Origin: CAVSJJ01 sp963771015
GTDB lineage: Bacteria > Actinomycetota > Actinomycetes > Actinomycetales > Dermatophilaceae
Assembly (NCBI GenBank): GCA_963771015.1
Contig: CAVYRN010000005.1
Location: 868,001 to 932,000, forward strand
Direction of reading: 5' to 3'
Length of the DNA: 64,000 bases
The position numbers and the translations under genes are program-made. Shown here in pieces: positions 46,826 to 56,241 of the stretch. The first letter of the stretch is position 1. Each line of letters begins with the position of its first letter. Below the pieces are notes generated by a model. It saw only the letters and a list, made by a program, of their open reading frames with translations, did no database searches and was not told the DNA's origin.

Positions 46826-49822
46826 ATGCCGCGCACCGTCCACCACGCCGTGATCACCGCTGCCGTCGCGGTGCTCGTCGCCGTCGGCGCGCCAACGGCC
46901 GACGCCGCCGGGCCCGGTGCTGTCGCTCCCGCCGTCGCACCGACGGCCGCGACCGCCGCGGACCCCGGCACGTATGCGGCGCTGGCCCCCCAGCGCATCC
47001 TCGACACCCGAACGGGAACGGGTGCGCCGAAGGCCCCGCTCGCCGCCCACGGCACCGTCCATCTGGCCGTCCTCGGCGTCGGCGGCCTACCGGAGACCGC
47101 GGTCGGCGCGGTCGTCCTCAACGTCACCGCGGTGCGTCCGGCCCGCCCGGGCTACGTCACGGTGTTCCCCGACGGCGAGAGCCGCCCCACCGCCTCCAAC
47201 CTCAACGTCGTGGCCGGTGAGACGGTGGCGACCCTCGTCGTCGCCAAGGTGGGGGGCACCGGTGGCGTCGCCCTGTTCAACGGGACGTCCGGGCCACTCG
47301 ACCTCGTGGCGGACGTCTCCGGCTACTACCTCGCCGGCGACGCCACCGCCCCTGGGGCCTTCGTGCCGCGGACGCCGGCCCGGGTCCTCGACACCCGGTC
47401 CGGCAAGGGCGCGCCCCGGTCGGTCGTGGCGGCGCACCGCACGGTCACCGTCCAGGTCAGCGGCGACGGCGGTGTCCCCGTGTCCGGGGTCGCCGCCGTC
47501 GCCGTGGGCGTGACCGACGTCCGGCCCGAGCGCACCGGCTATGTCACGGCATACGCCGCCGGAAGCACCCGCCCCACCGCCTCGACCCTCAACGCCCCGG
47601 CGGGTCGCACCATCGCGAACCTCGCGGTGGTCCCCCTCGACGGCTCGGGCCGGATGACGCTCTACAACGGGTCGTCCGGCACGACGAACCTCGTCGCCGA
47701 CGTCTTCGGGTACTACCTGGCCGGAGACGCCTCCGCCACCGGCGCGTACGTCCCACTGGCGCCCACCCGGATCCTCGACACACGCAAGGGCATCGGCGCG
47801 ACGGCCGGGCTCGTCGCCGGGCACGGGACGATCCGCGTCCAGGCGACCGGAGTCGGGGCGGTCCCGACGACCCCGGTGTCGGCCGTCGTCGTCAACCTCA
47901 CGGCGACGGGGGCCACCACCTCCGGCTACGTCACGGCCTTCCGGGCGGACCGTCCCGCCGTGTCGAGCCTCAACGACGGACCAGGGCGCACCGTGGCCAA
48001 CCTCACCGTCGTGCCGGTTGACCGGCTGACCGGGACCTTCGGCCTCTACAACGGCTCGGCCAACGGGGTCCACCTCGTCGCCGACGTCCAGGGCTATGTC
48101 CTCGCTCCGGCCTCGGTCGACTACACGTGGACCGACGAGGGGGTGGTCCACCCGCTCGGCGGCTCGGACCTCCGGGAGATCTCCTGCCCGACCGCCGACT
48201 TCTGCGCCGGGGTCGACGACAACGGCCACGCCATCCTCTGGCATGGCGGACCGTCGTGGTCCCAGCCGGTCCTCTTCGACCCGACGGCGACGACGAGCTA
48301 CACGCGGCGCATCGCGTGCGCATCGGCCGACCTCTGCGTGGTCGAGGAGATGCATGGCCAGGTCATCGTCTACGACGGCCACACCTGGTCCACGCCGCAG
48401 CAGGTTGCGGCGGACGGCGTCGATGTCGGGGCGATCGCCTGCACTCCCGGTGGGGCCTGCCGCGTCGCGACGACCGACGGGGCGGAGCGCACCGTCGACG
48501 GAACCGGCTGGTCGGCGCCGGAGAGCGTCGAGGCGGACGGCTTCCTGCGTGCGTTGTCCTGCCCCTCGACGGACTTCTGCGTCGGGGCGGACACCCTCAA
48601 CCGCACCGTCACGTTCGACGGGTCCTCGTGGAGCGCCCCGGTCGACCAGAGCGCCTACGGGACGATGATCGGGCTCTCGTGCCCGTCGCCGACGTTCTGC
48701 GGCGCCTACACGCCGGCGTCCCTGCTGACGTCGACCGACGGCGTGACGTGGACGAGCACGAGCATCCAGGGGCTCGGCGGGTACGCCCCGAACGGCTTCT
48801 CCTGCACCAGCGACGGGCACTGCCTGGTCTTCACCAGCGCTCAGTCGACCGTCATGGAGTACGACGGGACGTCGTGGTCAGCCATCAGCCCGTTCCCGGA
48901 CCCGGCCGTCGATCCCCAGCAGACGGCCCTCGGATGCTCGCCCTCGGGCTTCTGCGCTCTGGCGACAGTCAACGGCGAGGTGGCCACCCGCGCTGCCGGC
49001 GTCTGGTCCGACCTCGTCCCCTGGGACGGCTACCTGCGGCTCACCCTCGGTGTCTCCTGTGCCACTGCCGACCTCTGCGTCGGCGTCGATATGGCGGGCT
49101 TCGCCTACGCGTACGCCCACGGTACGTGGCAGCCACAGCAGTTCCTCGGAACGTCACTCACGCAGGTCTCCTGTCCGACCGAGACCTTCTGCCTCGCGAT
49201 GGGGGAGGGCCCGACGAGCTACACGTACGACGGCTCGACGTGGACCGAACGACCCGGGGTGTGGGCCCAGCACGCGGTCGACTGTGCTGCGCCCCACTTC
49301 TGCGCCGCCGTCGACACGTCCGGCAGGGTCATGACCTTCGGCGGCACGTCCTGGTCGGTGGCTCCCGGCCCCGGCTACGGCACGGACGCCGTCACCGTGT
49401 CCTGCGCCTCGGCGGACTTCTGCGCGGTCACCTTCGGCGACGGACGCGTCGCGACGATGCGCGACGGGGTCTGGGGGCCGGCCGAGGATCTGACCGGCGG
49501 TCCCGGGCTGACCTCGGTCTCCTGCCCCTCCGACCGGTTCTGCCTTGCCGGAGACGACGCGGGGCGGGCCTTCACCTACGACGGCACGACCTGGGACCCG
49601 ACCCCTGCCCAGGTCGACCCGGCGGAGAAGGCCCTCCACGCGGTCTCGTGCGCGAGCGACGACCGCTGCGTCGCCTCCGGTGTCGGAGGCACATGGGTCT
49701 ATACGTGGAACTCCTGGGCCGACGCGCCGTCACTTCCGACCGATGGGTCCGTCTCCTGTCCCGACCCGTCGTCCTGTCTCGTCATCTCCAGCAACGGCCA
49801 CGCCTACACCGGTCGCCTCTGA
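46826..49822 (+). CDS. large secreted repeat protein (beta-propeller-like)
   Basis: About 998 residues. The ATG at 46826 with GAGGAA five bases ahead gives a signal peptide HHAVITAAVAVLVAVGAPTADAA. Residues about 45-430 hold three copies of a roughly 130-residue module with the motif RILDTRTGxGA and VADVxGYYL/YVL, common in actinobacterial exported proteins. Residues 435-998 hold about 13 copies of a 40-45 residue unit with SCPSxxFC ... YDGxxWS, a likely beta-propeller with a conserved Cys pair per blade. It should sit in the wall or medium. The ligand is unknown; nothing ties it to the sigma factor gene apart from being the next gene. Confidence 0.9.
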   Translation: MPRTVHHAVITAAVAVLVAVGAPTADAAGPGAVAPAVAPTAATAADPGTYAALAPQRILDTRTGTGAPKAPLAAHGTVHLAVLGVGGLPETAVGAVVLNVTAVRPARPGYVTVFPDGESRPTASNLNVVAGETVATLVVAKVGGTGGVALFNGTSGPLDLVADVSGYYLAGDATAPGAFVPRTPARVLDTRSGKGAPRSVVAAHRTVTVQVSGDGGVPVSGVAAVAVGVTDVRPERTGYVTAYAAGSTRPTASTLNAPAGRTIANLAVVPLDGSGRMTLYNGSSGTTNLVADVFGYYLAGDASATGAYVPLAPTRILDTRKGIGATAGLVAGHGTIRVQATGVGAVPTTPVSAVVVNLTATGATTSGYVTAFRADRPAVSSLNDGPGRTVANLTVVPVDRLTGTFGLYNGSANGVHLVADVQGYVLAPASVDYTWTDEGVVHPLGGSDLREISCPTADFCAGVDDNGHAILWHGGPSWSQPVLFDPTATTSYTRRIACASADLCVVEEMHGQVIVYDGHTWSTPQQVAADGVDVGAIACTPGGACRVATTDGAERTVDGTGWSAPESVEADGFLRALSCPSTDFCVGADTLNRTVTFDGSSWSAPVDQSAYGTMIGLSCPSPTFCGAYTPASLLTSTDGVTWTSTSIQGLGGYAPNGFSCTSDGHCLVFTSAQSTVMEYDGTSWSAISPFPDPAVDPQQTALGCSPSGFCALATVNGEVATRAAGVWSDLVPWDGYLRLTLGVSCATADLCVGVDMAGFAYAYAHGTWQPQQFLGTSLTQVSCPTETFCLAMGEGPTSYTYDGSTWTERPGVWAQHAVDCAAPHFCAAVDTSGRVMTFGGTSWSVAPGPGYGTDAVTVSCASADFCAVTFGDGRVATMRDGVWGPAEDLTGGPGLTSVSCPSDRFCLAGDDAGRAFTYDGTTWDPTPAQVDPAEKALHAVSCASDDRCVASGVGGTWVYTWNSWADAPSLPTDGSVSCPDPSSCLVISSNGHAYTGRL

Positions 49823-49907
49823 GAGCCGCTGCACGCGCGTACCGGGTGGGCAGGGACACTCCACGCACCCCTGGACGCACCCCTGACCGGCCCGCAACGA
49901 TGGCAGG

Positions 49908-50846
49908 GTGTCGGTCCTTGTCGCCCTGGCCTGGGTCGTCGGCGGCCTGACGGCGGCCGTCTGGGCGAGCCGCGGGGCCGTCCGGCACACGGTCGCCCTC
50001 GTCGAGGGCACCCGCATCTCCCCCTTCGTCAGCGGCCTGGTCCTCCTGGCCTTCGGCACCGACCTGCCCGAGATCGCCAACTCGGTCGCCTCGGCCCTCG
50101 AGGGCCACGGTGACATCAACGTCGGCGACTCCGTCGGCTCGGCCGTCACCCAGTCGACCCTCATCCTGGGCCTGCTCCCGCTCATCGGCGGGGCCTTCCT
50201 CGTCGGTCGCCGCAACCTCCTCATCGTCGGCTCGGCCACCGTCCTGAGCCTCGGCGTGGGCGCCGTGCTCATGGCCGACGGCCGTATCGGCCGGCCGGAC
50301 GCCGCGCTGCTCATCGCGATCTGGGTCGCCGCGACGTACCTCGCGTGGCGGGTCTCGCCGGAGGAGCGGCTGCCGCCGCCCGACGTGCCACGCACCGGGT
50401 CGCGCACCACGAGCCTCGTCCGGCTGGCCGGCGGCCTCGTCGTCGTCGGCGCCGGCGCCGCACTCGCCGTCTCGGGCTTCGTCCGGCTGGCCGGGTCGAT
50501 GGGCCTGCCCGAGTATGTCGTCAGCTTCTTCCTCGCCGCCCTCGGGACCTCGCTGCCCGAGCTCGTCGTCAACGCGACCGCCCTGCGCCAGCGGCAGCGC
50601 GAGATGGCGATCGGTGGCCTCTTCGGCGCCTCGCTGCTGGACGCGACGACCTCGCTCGGCGCGGGACCGCTCATCGCCCCGACCCCCGTCACCGCCGACC
50701 TCGCGGTGCGCGGCAGCATCGTCGCCCTCATCGCCATCGCCGCGGTCACGGCGCTCCTCGTCCTCCGCGGTCGCCACGACCGTCGCTCCGGCGTCGCCCT
50801 CCTGGCGCTCTACCTGTGCTTCTTCCCGATCATGCTGACCGGCTGA
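49908..50846 (+). CDS. calcium/sodium-type cation exchanger (CaCA family)
   Basis: A 312-residue membrane protein with about ten helices and the two alpha-repeats of the CaCA superfamily: FGTDLPEIANSVASALE with GDSVGSAVTQSTLI, and LGTSLPELVVNATAL with GGLFGASLLDATTSLG. The Glu in each repeat is the usual cation ligand. It would extrude Ca2+ (or a related cation) in exchange for H+ or Na+. GTG start at 49908, 85 bp after the secreted protein. The hydrogenase operon follows after a regulated gap. Confidence 0.92.
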   Translation: MSVLVALAWVVGGLTAAVWASRGAVRHTVALVEGTRISPFVSGLVLLAFGTDLPEIANSVASALEGHGDINVGDSVGSAVTQSTLILGLLPLIGGAFLVGRRNLLIVGSATVLSLGVGAVLMADGRIGRPDAALLIAIWVAATYLAWRVSPEERLPPPDVPRTGSRTTSLVRLAGGLVVVGAGAALAVSGFVRLAGSMGLPEYVVSFFLAALGTSLPELVVNATALRQRQREMAIGGLFGASLLDATTSLGAGPLIAPTPVTADLAVRGSIVALIAIAAVTALLVLRGRHDRRSGVALLALYLCFFPIMLTG

Positions 50847-50878
50847 GCCACCCGCGCGGCCGGCCGACGCGGCTCCGG

Positions 50879-50896
50879 CATACCCCCCTGGGTAAC
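50879..50896 (+). promoter_or_regulatory. CsoR/CstR-like operator 3 (hydrogenase operon)
   Basis: CATACCC-CCCT-GGGTA followed by TAACGC, in the gap upstream of the hydrogenase operon (first start 51010). A second -10-like TAGGGT at 50979-50984 lies closer to the start, so the operon may have two promoters, only the distal one being covered by this site. Same arms, spacing and orientation as the sites at 2562, 42083 and 61818. Confidence 0.65.
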
Positions 50897-51009
50897 GCTC
50901 TGACCAGGCACGATGCGCTCGGACCAAGTGTGACCAACGGCTCGCACAAACGGCCGACCCCGCGCCCCTCCCCGTCGCTAGGGTCGAAGCCATAACCGCT
51001 GGAGGTACC

Positions 51010-52167
51010 GTGCCACAAGACGCGCGGGTCCTGGACCTCGATGGGTTCCAGACCCTGATCGATGTACTCGGCCGGCGGGGGTATGCCGTCCACGGACCAA
51101 CGGTCCGGGACGGCGCCATCGCCACCGGTCCGATCCATACCGTCGCCGACCTGCCCGTGGGGTGGGGCGACGAACAGGAGCGCGCGACCTACCGGCTGCA
51201 TCGTCGCGACGACGAGGCCGTCTTCGGCTTCGCGGCGGGCGCCCAGTCGGCCAAGCCGGTGCTCTTCCCCGCGGACGAGCTGCTCTGGCGCAGCCGACGC
51301 CGCGACGGCGAGGTCCCCGAGATCGACACGACGTGGCGCGAGGAGGATGCCCCGCCGGTCGCCCTGCTCGGCGTTCGGTCCTGCGACCTCGCGGCGATCC
51401 GGATCCACGACCACATCCTTCTCGAACGACTCGCGGCCGACGTCCGGTATGCCGCGCGCCGGGCCGAGACGTTCGTCGTCGCCGTCGCCTGCACCGACCC
51501 GGCCGGCACGTGCTTCTGCGTCTCGACCGGCAGCGGGCCGAGCCCCGGCGACGGGTACGACCTGACGATGACCGAGCTGTATGCCGACGGCCCGCACCGG
51601 TTCGTCGTGGCCGCCGGCAGCCCGCGCGGCGACGACGTGCTCGCCGAGGTGGTCGAGGCAGCGGGAGCCGCGGCGGCCACCGCGGCCGACCTCACCGACG
51701 CCGAGCGGGTGACCCACGAGGCGGAGGGCCGGATGGGCCGGACCCTGCGCACCGACGACCTGCGCTACCTGCTCGAGGCCAAGGTCGAGGCGGCCCACTG
51801 GGACGACGTCGCGGCTCGCTGCCTCACCTGCACGAACTGCACGCTCGTCTGCCCCACGTGCTTCTGCACCTCCGTCGTCGACGTCACCGACCTGACCGGC
51901 GACGCGAGCGAGCGGCACCGTGTCTGGGACTCGTGCTTCTCGAAGGAGTACTCCTACATCCACGGAGGCAGCGTCCGGGAGTCCGCCCGCTCGCGCTACC
52001 GCCAGTGGATCAGCCACAAGCTCGGCTCGTGGCTGGACCAGTTCGGCTCGCTCGGCTGCGTCGGATGCGGCCGCTGCATCACCTGGTGTCCTGCCGGGAT
52101 CGACATCACGGCCGAGGTCGTCGCCCTGCGTGGCGGCCGGCCGGCGCCGGCCCCGGCCGCGAAGTAA
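51010..52167 (+). CDS. hyhB: group 3b [NiFe]-hydrogenase beta subunit (4Fe-4S)
   Basis: A 385-residue HydB/HyhB-type protein (also like anaerobic sulfite reductase subunit A). The C-terminal part has two [4Fe-4S] motifs: CLTCTNCTLVCPTCFC near 271-287 and CVGCGRCITWCP near 349-360. The N-terminal half carries GVRSCDLAAI and AVACTDPAGTCFC with further conserved cysteines. It relays electrons between the NAD(P)H-binding gamma subunit and the catalytic dimer. GTG at 51010 has GGAGG five bases ahead. First gene of a nine-gene plus-strand operon. Confidence 0.94.
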   Translation: MPQDARVLDLDGFQTLIDVLGRRGYAVHGPTVRDGAIATGPIHTVADLPVGWGDEQERATYRLHRRDDEAVFGFAAGAQSAKPVLFPADELLWRSRRRDGEVPEIDTTWREEDAPPVALLGVRSCDLAAIRIHDHILLERLAADVRYAARRAETFVVAVACTDPAGTCFCVSTGSGPSPGDGYDLTMTELYADGPHRFVVAAGSPRGDDVLAEVVEAAGAAAATAADLTDAERVTHEAEGRMGRTLRTDDLRYLLEAKVEAAHWDDVAARCLTCTNCTLVCPTCFCTSVVDVTDLTGDASERHRVWDSCFSKEYSYIHGGSVRESARSRYRQWISHKLGSWLDQFGSLGCVGCGRCITWCPAGIDITAEVVALRGGRPAPAPAAK

Positions 52168-52175
52168 GGATCGAC

Positions 52176-52643
52176 ATGAAGAAGACCATCGAGGAGTACC
52201 TCCCGGAGCACCCGTTCTTCGCCGATTTCGACCCCGAGATCATCCGCCTCTTCGCGGGGTGCGCGACGAACGTCCACTTCACGGGCGGCCAGTCCCTCTT
52301 CCACGAGGGCGACGCCGCGGACACCTTCTACCTCGTCCGCAAGGGCCGGGTCTCGATCTCCACCCACCAGCCGGGGACCGGCGGGGTCGTCATGGACACC
52401 GCCGAGGCGGGCGACGTCGTCGGCTGGTCCTGGCTCGTGCCGCCCTACCGGTGGATGTTCGACGCCCGGGCGGTCAAGGGGACGAGTGCGGTCGCCTTCG
52501 ACGCGACCTGCCTGCGGACCAAGTGCAGCGCCGACCCGGCCGTCGGGTACGCGCTCCTGCAGAAGGTCACCTCGGTGATGCTGGACCGGTTGGAGGCGGC
52601 GCGGATGCGCCTTGTTGACATGTATGCGGTGAAGTCCCCGTGA
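52176..52643 (+). CDS. cyclic-nucleotide-binding-domain protein of hydrogenase operon
   Basis: A 155-residue protein that is only a CRP-like beta-barrel and hinge helix, without a DNA-binding domain. FHEGDAADTFYLVRKGRVSI matches the fold. The phosphate-binding cassette reads EAGDVVGWSWLVPPYRW: the Glu of the usual Gly-Glu-Ser/Ala is lost, so ordinary cAMP binding is doubtful. It lies between hyhB and hyhG, 8 bp after the former and overlapping the latter (GTGA). A structural or redox-sensing role in the hydrogenase complex is possible. Confidence 0.88.
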   Translation: MKKTIEEYLPEHPFFADFDPEIIRLFAGCATNVHFTGGQSLFHEGDAADTFYLVRKGRVSISTHQPGTGGVVMDTAEAGDVVGWSWLVPPYRWMFDARAVKGTSAVAFDATCLRTKCSADPAVGYALLQKVTSVMLDRLEAARMRLVDMYAVKSP

Positions 52644-53515
52644 CGACGACTCCCCAGACGGCGGGCGCACTCGCCGCCGCCGGCGCGGCAGCCGAGGACG
52701 AGATGGTCCCCCGGCCGTTCCGGGTGGTGCGGACGAGGCGGGACACCCGCGACACGTTCACCCTCGAGCTCGAGCCGGTGGACGGCGTGCCACTGGCCTT
52801 CGCCGCCGGGCAGTTCACCATGCTCGCCGCCTTCGGGGTGGGGGAGGTCCCCATCTCGATCAGCGGCGACCCGACCGAGCCCACGCTGCTCGAGCACACC
52901 ATCCGCAACGTCGGCGGCGTCACCTCGGCGCTCGTCGCGGCCGAGCCGGGGACCGTTCTCGGCGTTCGAGGACCGTACGGCACCGGCTGGGGGATCGCCG
53001 ACGGCATGGGCGGCGACGTCGTCGTCGTGGCGGGTGGCATCGGCCTGGCCCCGCTGCGTCCGGCCCTGCTCGAGCTGGTGACCCGGCGCGACCACTACCA
53101 CCGCGTGGCACTCCTCTACGGTGCCCGGACACCCGACGACATCCTGTTCGGCAACGAGCTCCGCCGGTGGGCGAGCCTCAACGGCATCGACGTCCAGGTC
53201 ACCGTCGACAACGCCCCACACGACTACCGGGGCCGGGTCGGTCTGGTCACCCAGCTCGTCAGCCGGACCGGGTTCGACCCCCAGCGCACCCTCGCGCTCG
53301 TCTGCGGCCCCGAGGTCATGATGCGCGCTGCCGCGAGCGCCCTTCGCGACCGAGGCGTCGTGGCCAACCGGCTGCGCATGTCGATGGAGCGGAACATGAA
53401 GTGCGGGGTCGGGCTGTGCGGGCACTGTCAGCTGCGAGACCTGTTCATCTGCGTCGACGGGCCCGTCCTCGACTACGAACGGCTCGCGCCGTACCTCACC
53501 CGATGGGAGCTGTGA
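52640..53515 (+). CDS. hyhG: group 3b hydrogenase gamma subunit (FAD/NAD(P)H)
   Basis: A 291-residue ferredoxin-NADP reductase-type subunit like HydG/AsrB. An FAD domain (TFTLELEPVDG, FAAGQFTMLAAFGVGEVPIS) precedes the nucleotide-binding domain (VVVAGGIGLAPLRPAL, LLYGARTPDDILF, LALVCGPEVMM). The C-terminus has a [2Fe-2S] motif, MKCGVGLCGHCQLRDLFIC, near 254-272. It connects NADP(H) to the hydrogenase. The GTG start overlaps the previous stop; hyhS begins one base after its stop. Confidence 0.95.
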   Translation: MTTTPQTAGALAAAGAAAEDEMVPRPFRVVRTRRDTRDTFTLELEPVDGVPLAFAAGQFTMLAAFGVGEVPISISGDPTEPTLLEHTIRNVGGVTSALVAAEPGTVLGVRGPYGTGWGIADGMGGDVVVVAGGIGLAPLRPALLELVTRRDHYHRVALLYGARTPDDILFGNELRRWASLNGIDVQVTVDNAPHDYRGRVGLVTQLVSRTGFDPQRTLALVCGPEVMMRAAASALRDRGVVANRLRMSMERNMKCGVGLCGHCQLRDLFICVDGPVLDYERLAPYLTRWEL

Positions 53516-53516
53516 G

Positions 53517-54401
53517 ATGAGCACCACTGCTGCCGCGGCCTCGCCGGTGGACAGGGCCCCGGCCACCGGTGGCGCCGGCGACCCCCGGCCGACCCTCGCC
53601 GTGTGGAAGTTCGCCTCCTGCGACGGCTGCCAGCTCACCCTGCTCAACTGCGAGGACGAGCTGCTGGCCGTCGCCGAGGCGGTCAAGATCGCGTACTTCC
53701 CGGAGGCCACCCGGGCCGTCGTCGACGGCCCGTACACCGTCTCGCTCGTCGAGGGCTCCATCACGACGCCGCACGACGCCGAGCGGATCCACGACATCCG
53801 CGACCAGTCCGACCTGCTCATCACCATCGGCGCCTGCGCCACCGCCGGGGGCATCCAGGCCCTGCGCAACTTCGCCGACGTCGCGGCATACCGGTCGATC
53901 GTCTACGCGCACCCGGAGTACCTCAAGACGCTCGACCGCTCCACGCCGATCTCCGCGCACGTCAACGTCGACCTCGAGCTGCGTGGCTGCCCGATCGACA
54001 AGGGCGAGCTCGTCGAGGTCCTCGCGTCCGCGGTCCAGGGCCGCAAGCCCCGGATCCCGACGTACAGCGTCTGCGTCGAGTGCAAGCGGCGCGGCAACGT
54101 GTGCGTCGCCGTCGCGGGCGGCGTCCCCTGCCTCGGCCCGGTGACCCAGGCCGGATGCGGCGCGCTGTGCCCGTCGGTCAACCGCGGGTGCTACGGCTGC
54201 TTCGGGCCGCAGGACAGCGCCAACCTGCCGGGGATGACCGACCGGCTGCGGGAGCAGGGCATGAGCGAGGTCGACGCGATCCGGTTCTACCGCACCTTCA
54301 ACTCCGGGGCCGAGGCGTTCCGGGCCGAGAGCGAGCGGATCGACGCCGCCATGGTCGAGGCCAAGCGCCACGCCCACAGTTCGAAGGGGACCACCCGATG
54401 A
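53517..54401 (+). CDS. hyhS: group 3b hydrogenase small (delta) subunit
   Basis: A 294-residue [NiFe]-hydrogenase small subunit of the 20-kDa NuoB-like type. The proximal cluster uses FASCDGCQLTLLNCED near 33-46, GACATAGG and LRGCPIDKGEL. The C-terminal part has two further [4Fe-4S] sites in VCVECKRRGNVC and CGALCPSVNRGCYGCFGPQD. There is no Tat signal, so it is cytoplasmic, as for group 3b. Overlaps hyhL by ATGA. Confidence 0.95.
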   Translation: MSTTAAAASPVDRAPATGGAGDPRPTLAVWKFASCDGCQLTLLNCEDELLAVAEAVKIAYFPEATRAVVDGPYTVSLVEGSITTPHDAERIHDIRDQSDLLITIGACATAGGIQALRNFADVAAYRSIVYAHPEYLKTLDRSTPISAHVNVDLELRGCPIDKGELVEVLASAVQGRKPRIPTYSVCVECKRRGNVCVAVAGGVPCLGPVTQAGCGALCPSVNRGCYGCFGPQDSANLPGMTDRLREQGMSEVDAIRFYRTFNSGAEAFRAESERIDAAMVEAKRHAHSSKGTTR

Positions 54402-55714
54402 CCCACAGCTCCAGGGACGGTAGCCAGGTCCTCCAGGTCGGCATGCTCGCTCGGGTCGAGGGCGAGGGCGGCATGCACATCGAGATCGACAAGGGCACCG
54501 TCACGTCGGTCAAGCTCAACATCTTCGAGCCGCCCCGGTTCTACGAGGCGTTCCTCCGCGGTCGGGCGTACACCGAGCCGCCGGACATCACCGCCCGGAT
54601 CTGCGGGATCTGCCCCGTGGCGTACCAGACCGCCTCGTGCGAGGCGATCGAGATGGTATGCGGCGCCGAGATCCCCGAGCACATCCGCCTCATGCGTCGG
54701 CTCCTCTACTGCGGGGAGTGGATCGAGAGCCACGCCCTGCACATCTACCTCCTCCACGCGCCGGACTTCCTCGGCTACGACGGGGCCATCGAGATGGCCG
54801 CCGACCACCCGGACGTCGTCGAACGCGGCCTGCGCCTGAAGAAGGCCGGCAACGACCTGATGGCCCTCGTCGGCGGCCGAGCGATCCACCCGGTCAACGT
54901 CCGGGTCGGCGGGTTCTACCGGCTGCCCTCGGCCGCGGACCTCGCGGCGATCCGGCCGCTGTTGGCCGCGGGGCTCGAGGACGCCCTCGCGACGGTCCAG
55001 CTCGTCAGCACGTTCGACTTCCCCGAGATGGAGCAGGACTACGTCTACCTCTCGCTCCGCTCGCCGCACGGGTACGCGATCGAGTCGGGCAGTGTCGTCA
55101 CCTCCTCGGGCCTGGCCTTCCCGGTGCGCGAGTTCACCCGGCACATCACCGAGCATCACGTCCGGCACAGCAACGCCCTGCATGCGACGCTCGACGACCA
55201 GCCGTACTTCGTCGGCCCGCTCGCCCGCTACTCGAACAACTTCGACCAGCTGAGCCCGCTGTGCCAGGACGCCGCCCGGTCCGCCGGTCTGGGCGAGACG
55301 TGCCGCAACCCGTTCCGGTCGATCATCGTCCGGGCCGTCGAGCTGGCGTACGCCTTCGAGGAGGCGCTTGCGATCATCGATGCGTGGGCGGACCAGCCGG
55401 CGGCCTCCCTCGTCCCCGCGGTGCCGTTGACGCCGCGGGCCGGCGAGGGGTTCGGGGCCAGCGAGGCGCCACGGGGGACGATCTTCCACCGCTACGTCCT
55501 GGACAAGGACGGCACCATCCAGGACGCCCAGATCGTCCCGCCGACCTCGCAGAACCAGATGAGCATCGAAGCCGACCTGCGAACGGCGGCCCAGTCGTGG
55601 GTCGACCTCGACAACCAGGCCCTCACCCACCGGTGCGAGCAGGCCATCCGCAACTACGACCCGTGCATCTCCTGCGCCACCCACTTCCTCGACCTGCGGG
55701 TGAGCCGGACATGA
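54398..55714 (+). CDS. hyhL: group 3b hydrogenase large (alpha) subunit
   Basis: A 438-residue catalytic subunit. The L1 nickel motif is ITARICGICPVAYQ near 64-77 and the L2 motif DPCISCATHFL near 421-431. A short tail after the L2 His is what the maturation protease removes. Together with HyhBGS it forms a cytoplasmic NADP-linked bidirectional hydrogenase that in archaea also reduces sulfur (sulfhydrogenase). Mycobacterial homologues run under hypoxia. The hypABDEF genes are not in the window. Confidence 0.96.
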   Translation: MTHSSRDGSQVLQVGMLARVEGEGGMHIEIDKGTVTSVKLNIFEPPRFYEAFLRGRAYTEPPDITARICGICPVAYQTASCEAIEMVCGAEIPEHIRLMRRLLYCGEWIESHALHIYLLHAPDFLGYDGAIEMAADHPDVVERGLRLKKAGNDLMALVGGRAIHPVNVRVGGFYRLPSAADLAAIRPLLAAGLEDALATVQLVSTFDFPEMEQDYVYLSLRSPHGYAIESGSVVTSSGLAFPVREFTRHITEHHVRHSNALHATLDDQPYFVGPLARYSNNFDQLSPLCQDAARSAGLGETCRNPFRSIIVRAVELAYAFEEALAIIDAWADQPAASLVPAVPLTPRAGEGFGASEAPRGTIFHRYVLDKDGTIQDAQIVPPTSQNQMSIEADLRTAAQSWVDLDNQALTHRCEQAIRNYDPCISCATHFLDLRVSRT

Positions 55715-56241
55715 CGGACGCCACCGTCCTCACCCGCCGGGTCCTCGTCGTGGGGATCGGCGGCCCCGATCGCGGCGACGACGCCTGGGGCCCACGGGTG
55801 GCCGAGGCGGTGGCTCAGACGATGAACCGCGAGATCGGCGAGCAGGATGACCGGGTTCGGGTGGTCGTCCACGAGGACCCCACCGACCTCGTCCAGGACT
55901 GGGGCGACGTCGACCTCGCGGTGGTCCTCGACGCCGTCCTCGCCGACGCCGAGCCCGGCGCCCTCGTCCTCACCGAGATGGGCGCCGACGCGGTCGGCCT
56001 CCCGTCATCGAGCTTCGCTGCCGCGGCGGTCGGCGGCACCCATGCGTTCGGACTGGCGTCCGCGGTCGAGCTGTCCCGAGCCCTCGGGCGGCTCCCCCGT
56101 CGGGTCGTCCTCGTCGGCGTTCAGGCGGCGACTCTCGACCACGGAGTACCCATGACCCCGGCCGTGTCCGCCGCGATGGCTCCCGCACTCGAGACGGTCC
56201 GCGGGCTCGTGTCGACGATCCTGACCGAGGAGACACCCTGA
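55711..56241 (+). CDS. hydrogenase maturation protease
   Basis: A 176-residue HycI/HybD-type endopeptidase. VVGIGGPDRGDDAWGPRV near 13-30 carries the conserved Gly-Asp pair that binds nickel; AVVLDAVLADAEPG supplies the second acidic residue and THAFGLASAVELSRAL the His region. It would cut the C-terminal tail of HyhL after nickel insertion. ATGA overlap with hyhL; hypC starts on the last base of its stop. Confidence 0.93.
   Translation: MTDATVLTRRVLVVGIGGPDRGDDAWGPRVAEAVAQTMNREIGEQDDRVRVVVHEDPTDLVQDWGDVDLAVVLDAVLADAEPGALVLTEMGADAVGLPSSSFAAAAVGGTHAFGLASAVELSRALGRLPRRVVLVGVQAATLDHGVPMTPAVSAAMAPALETVRGLVSTILTEETP

Noticed and set aside
50927..50949. CRP/FNR-like site upstream of the hydrogenase operon
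   Set aside because: TGTGA and CGCACA half-sites are present but separated by the wrong distance for CRP or FNR.
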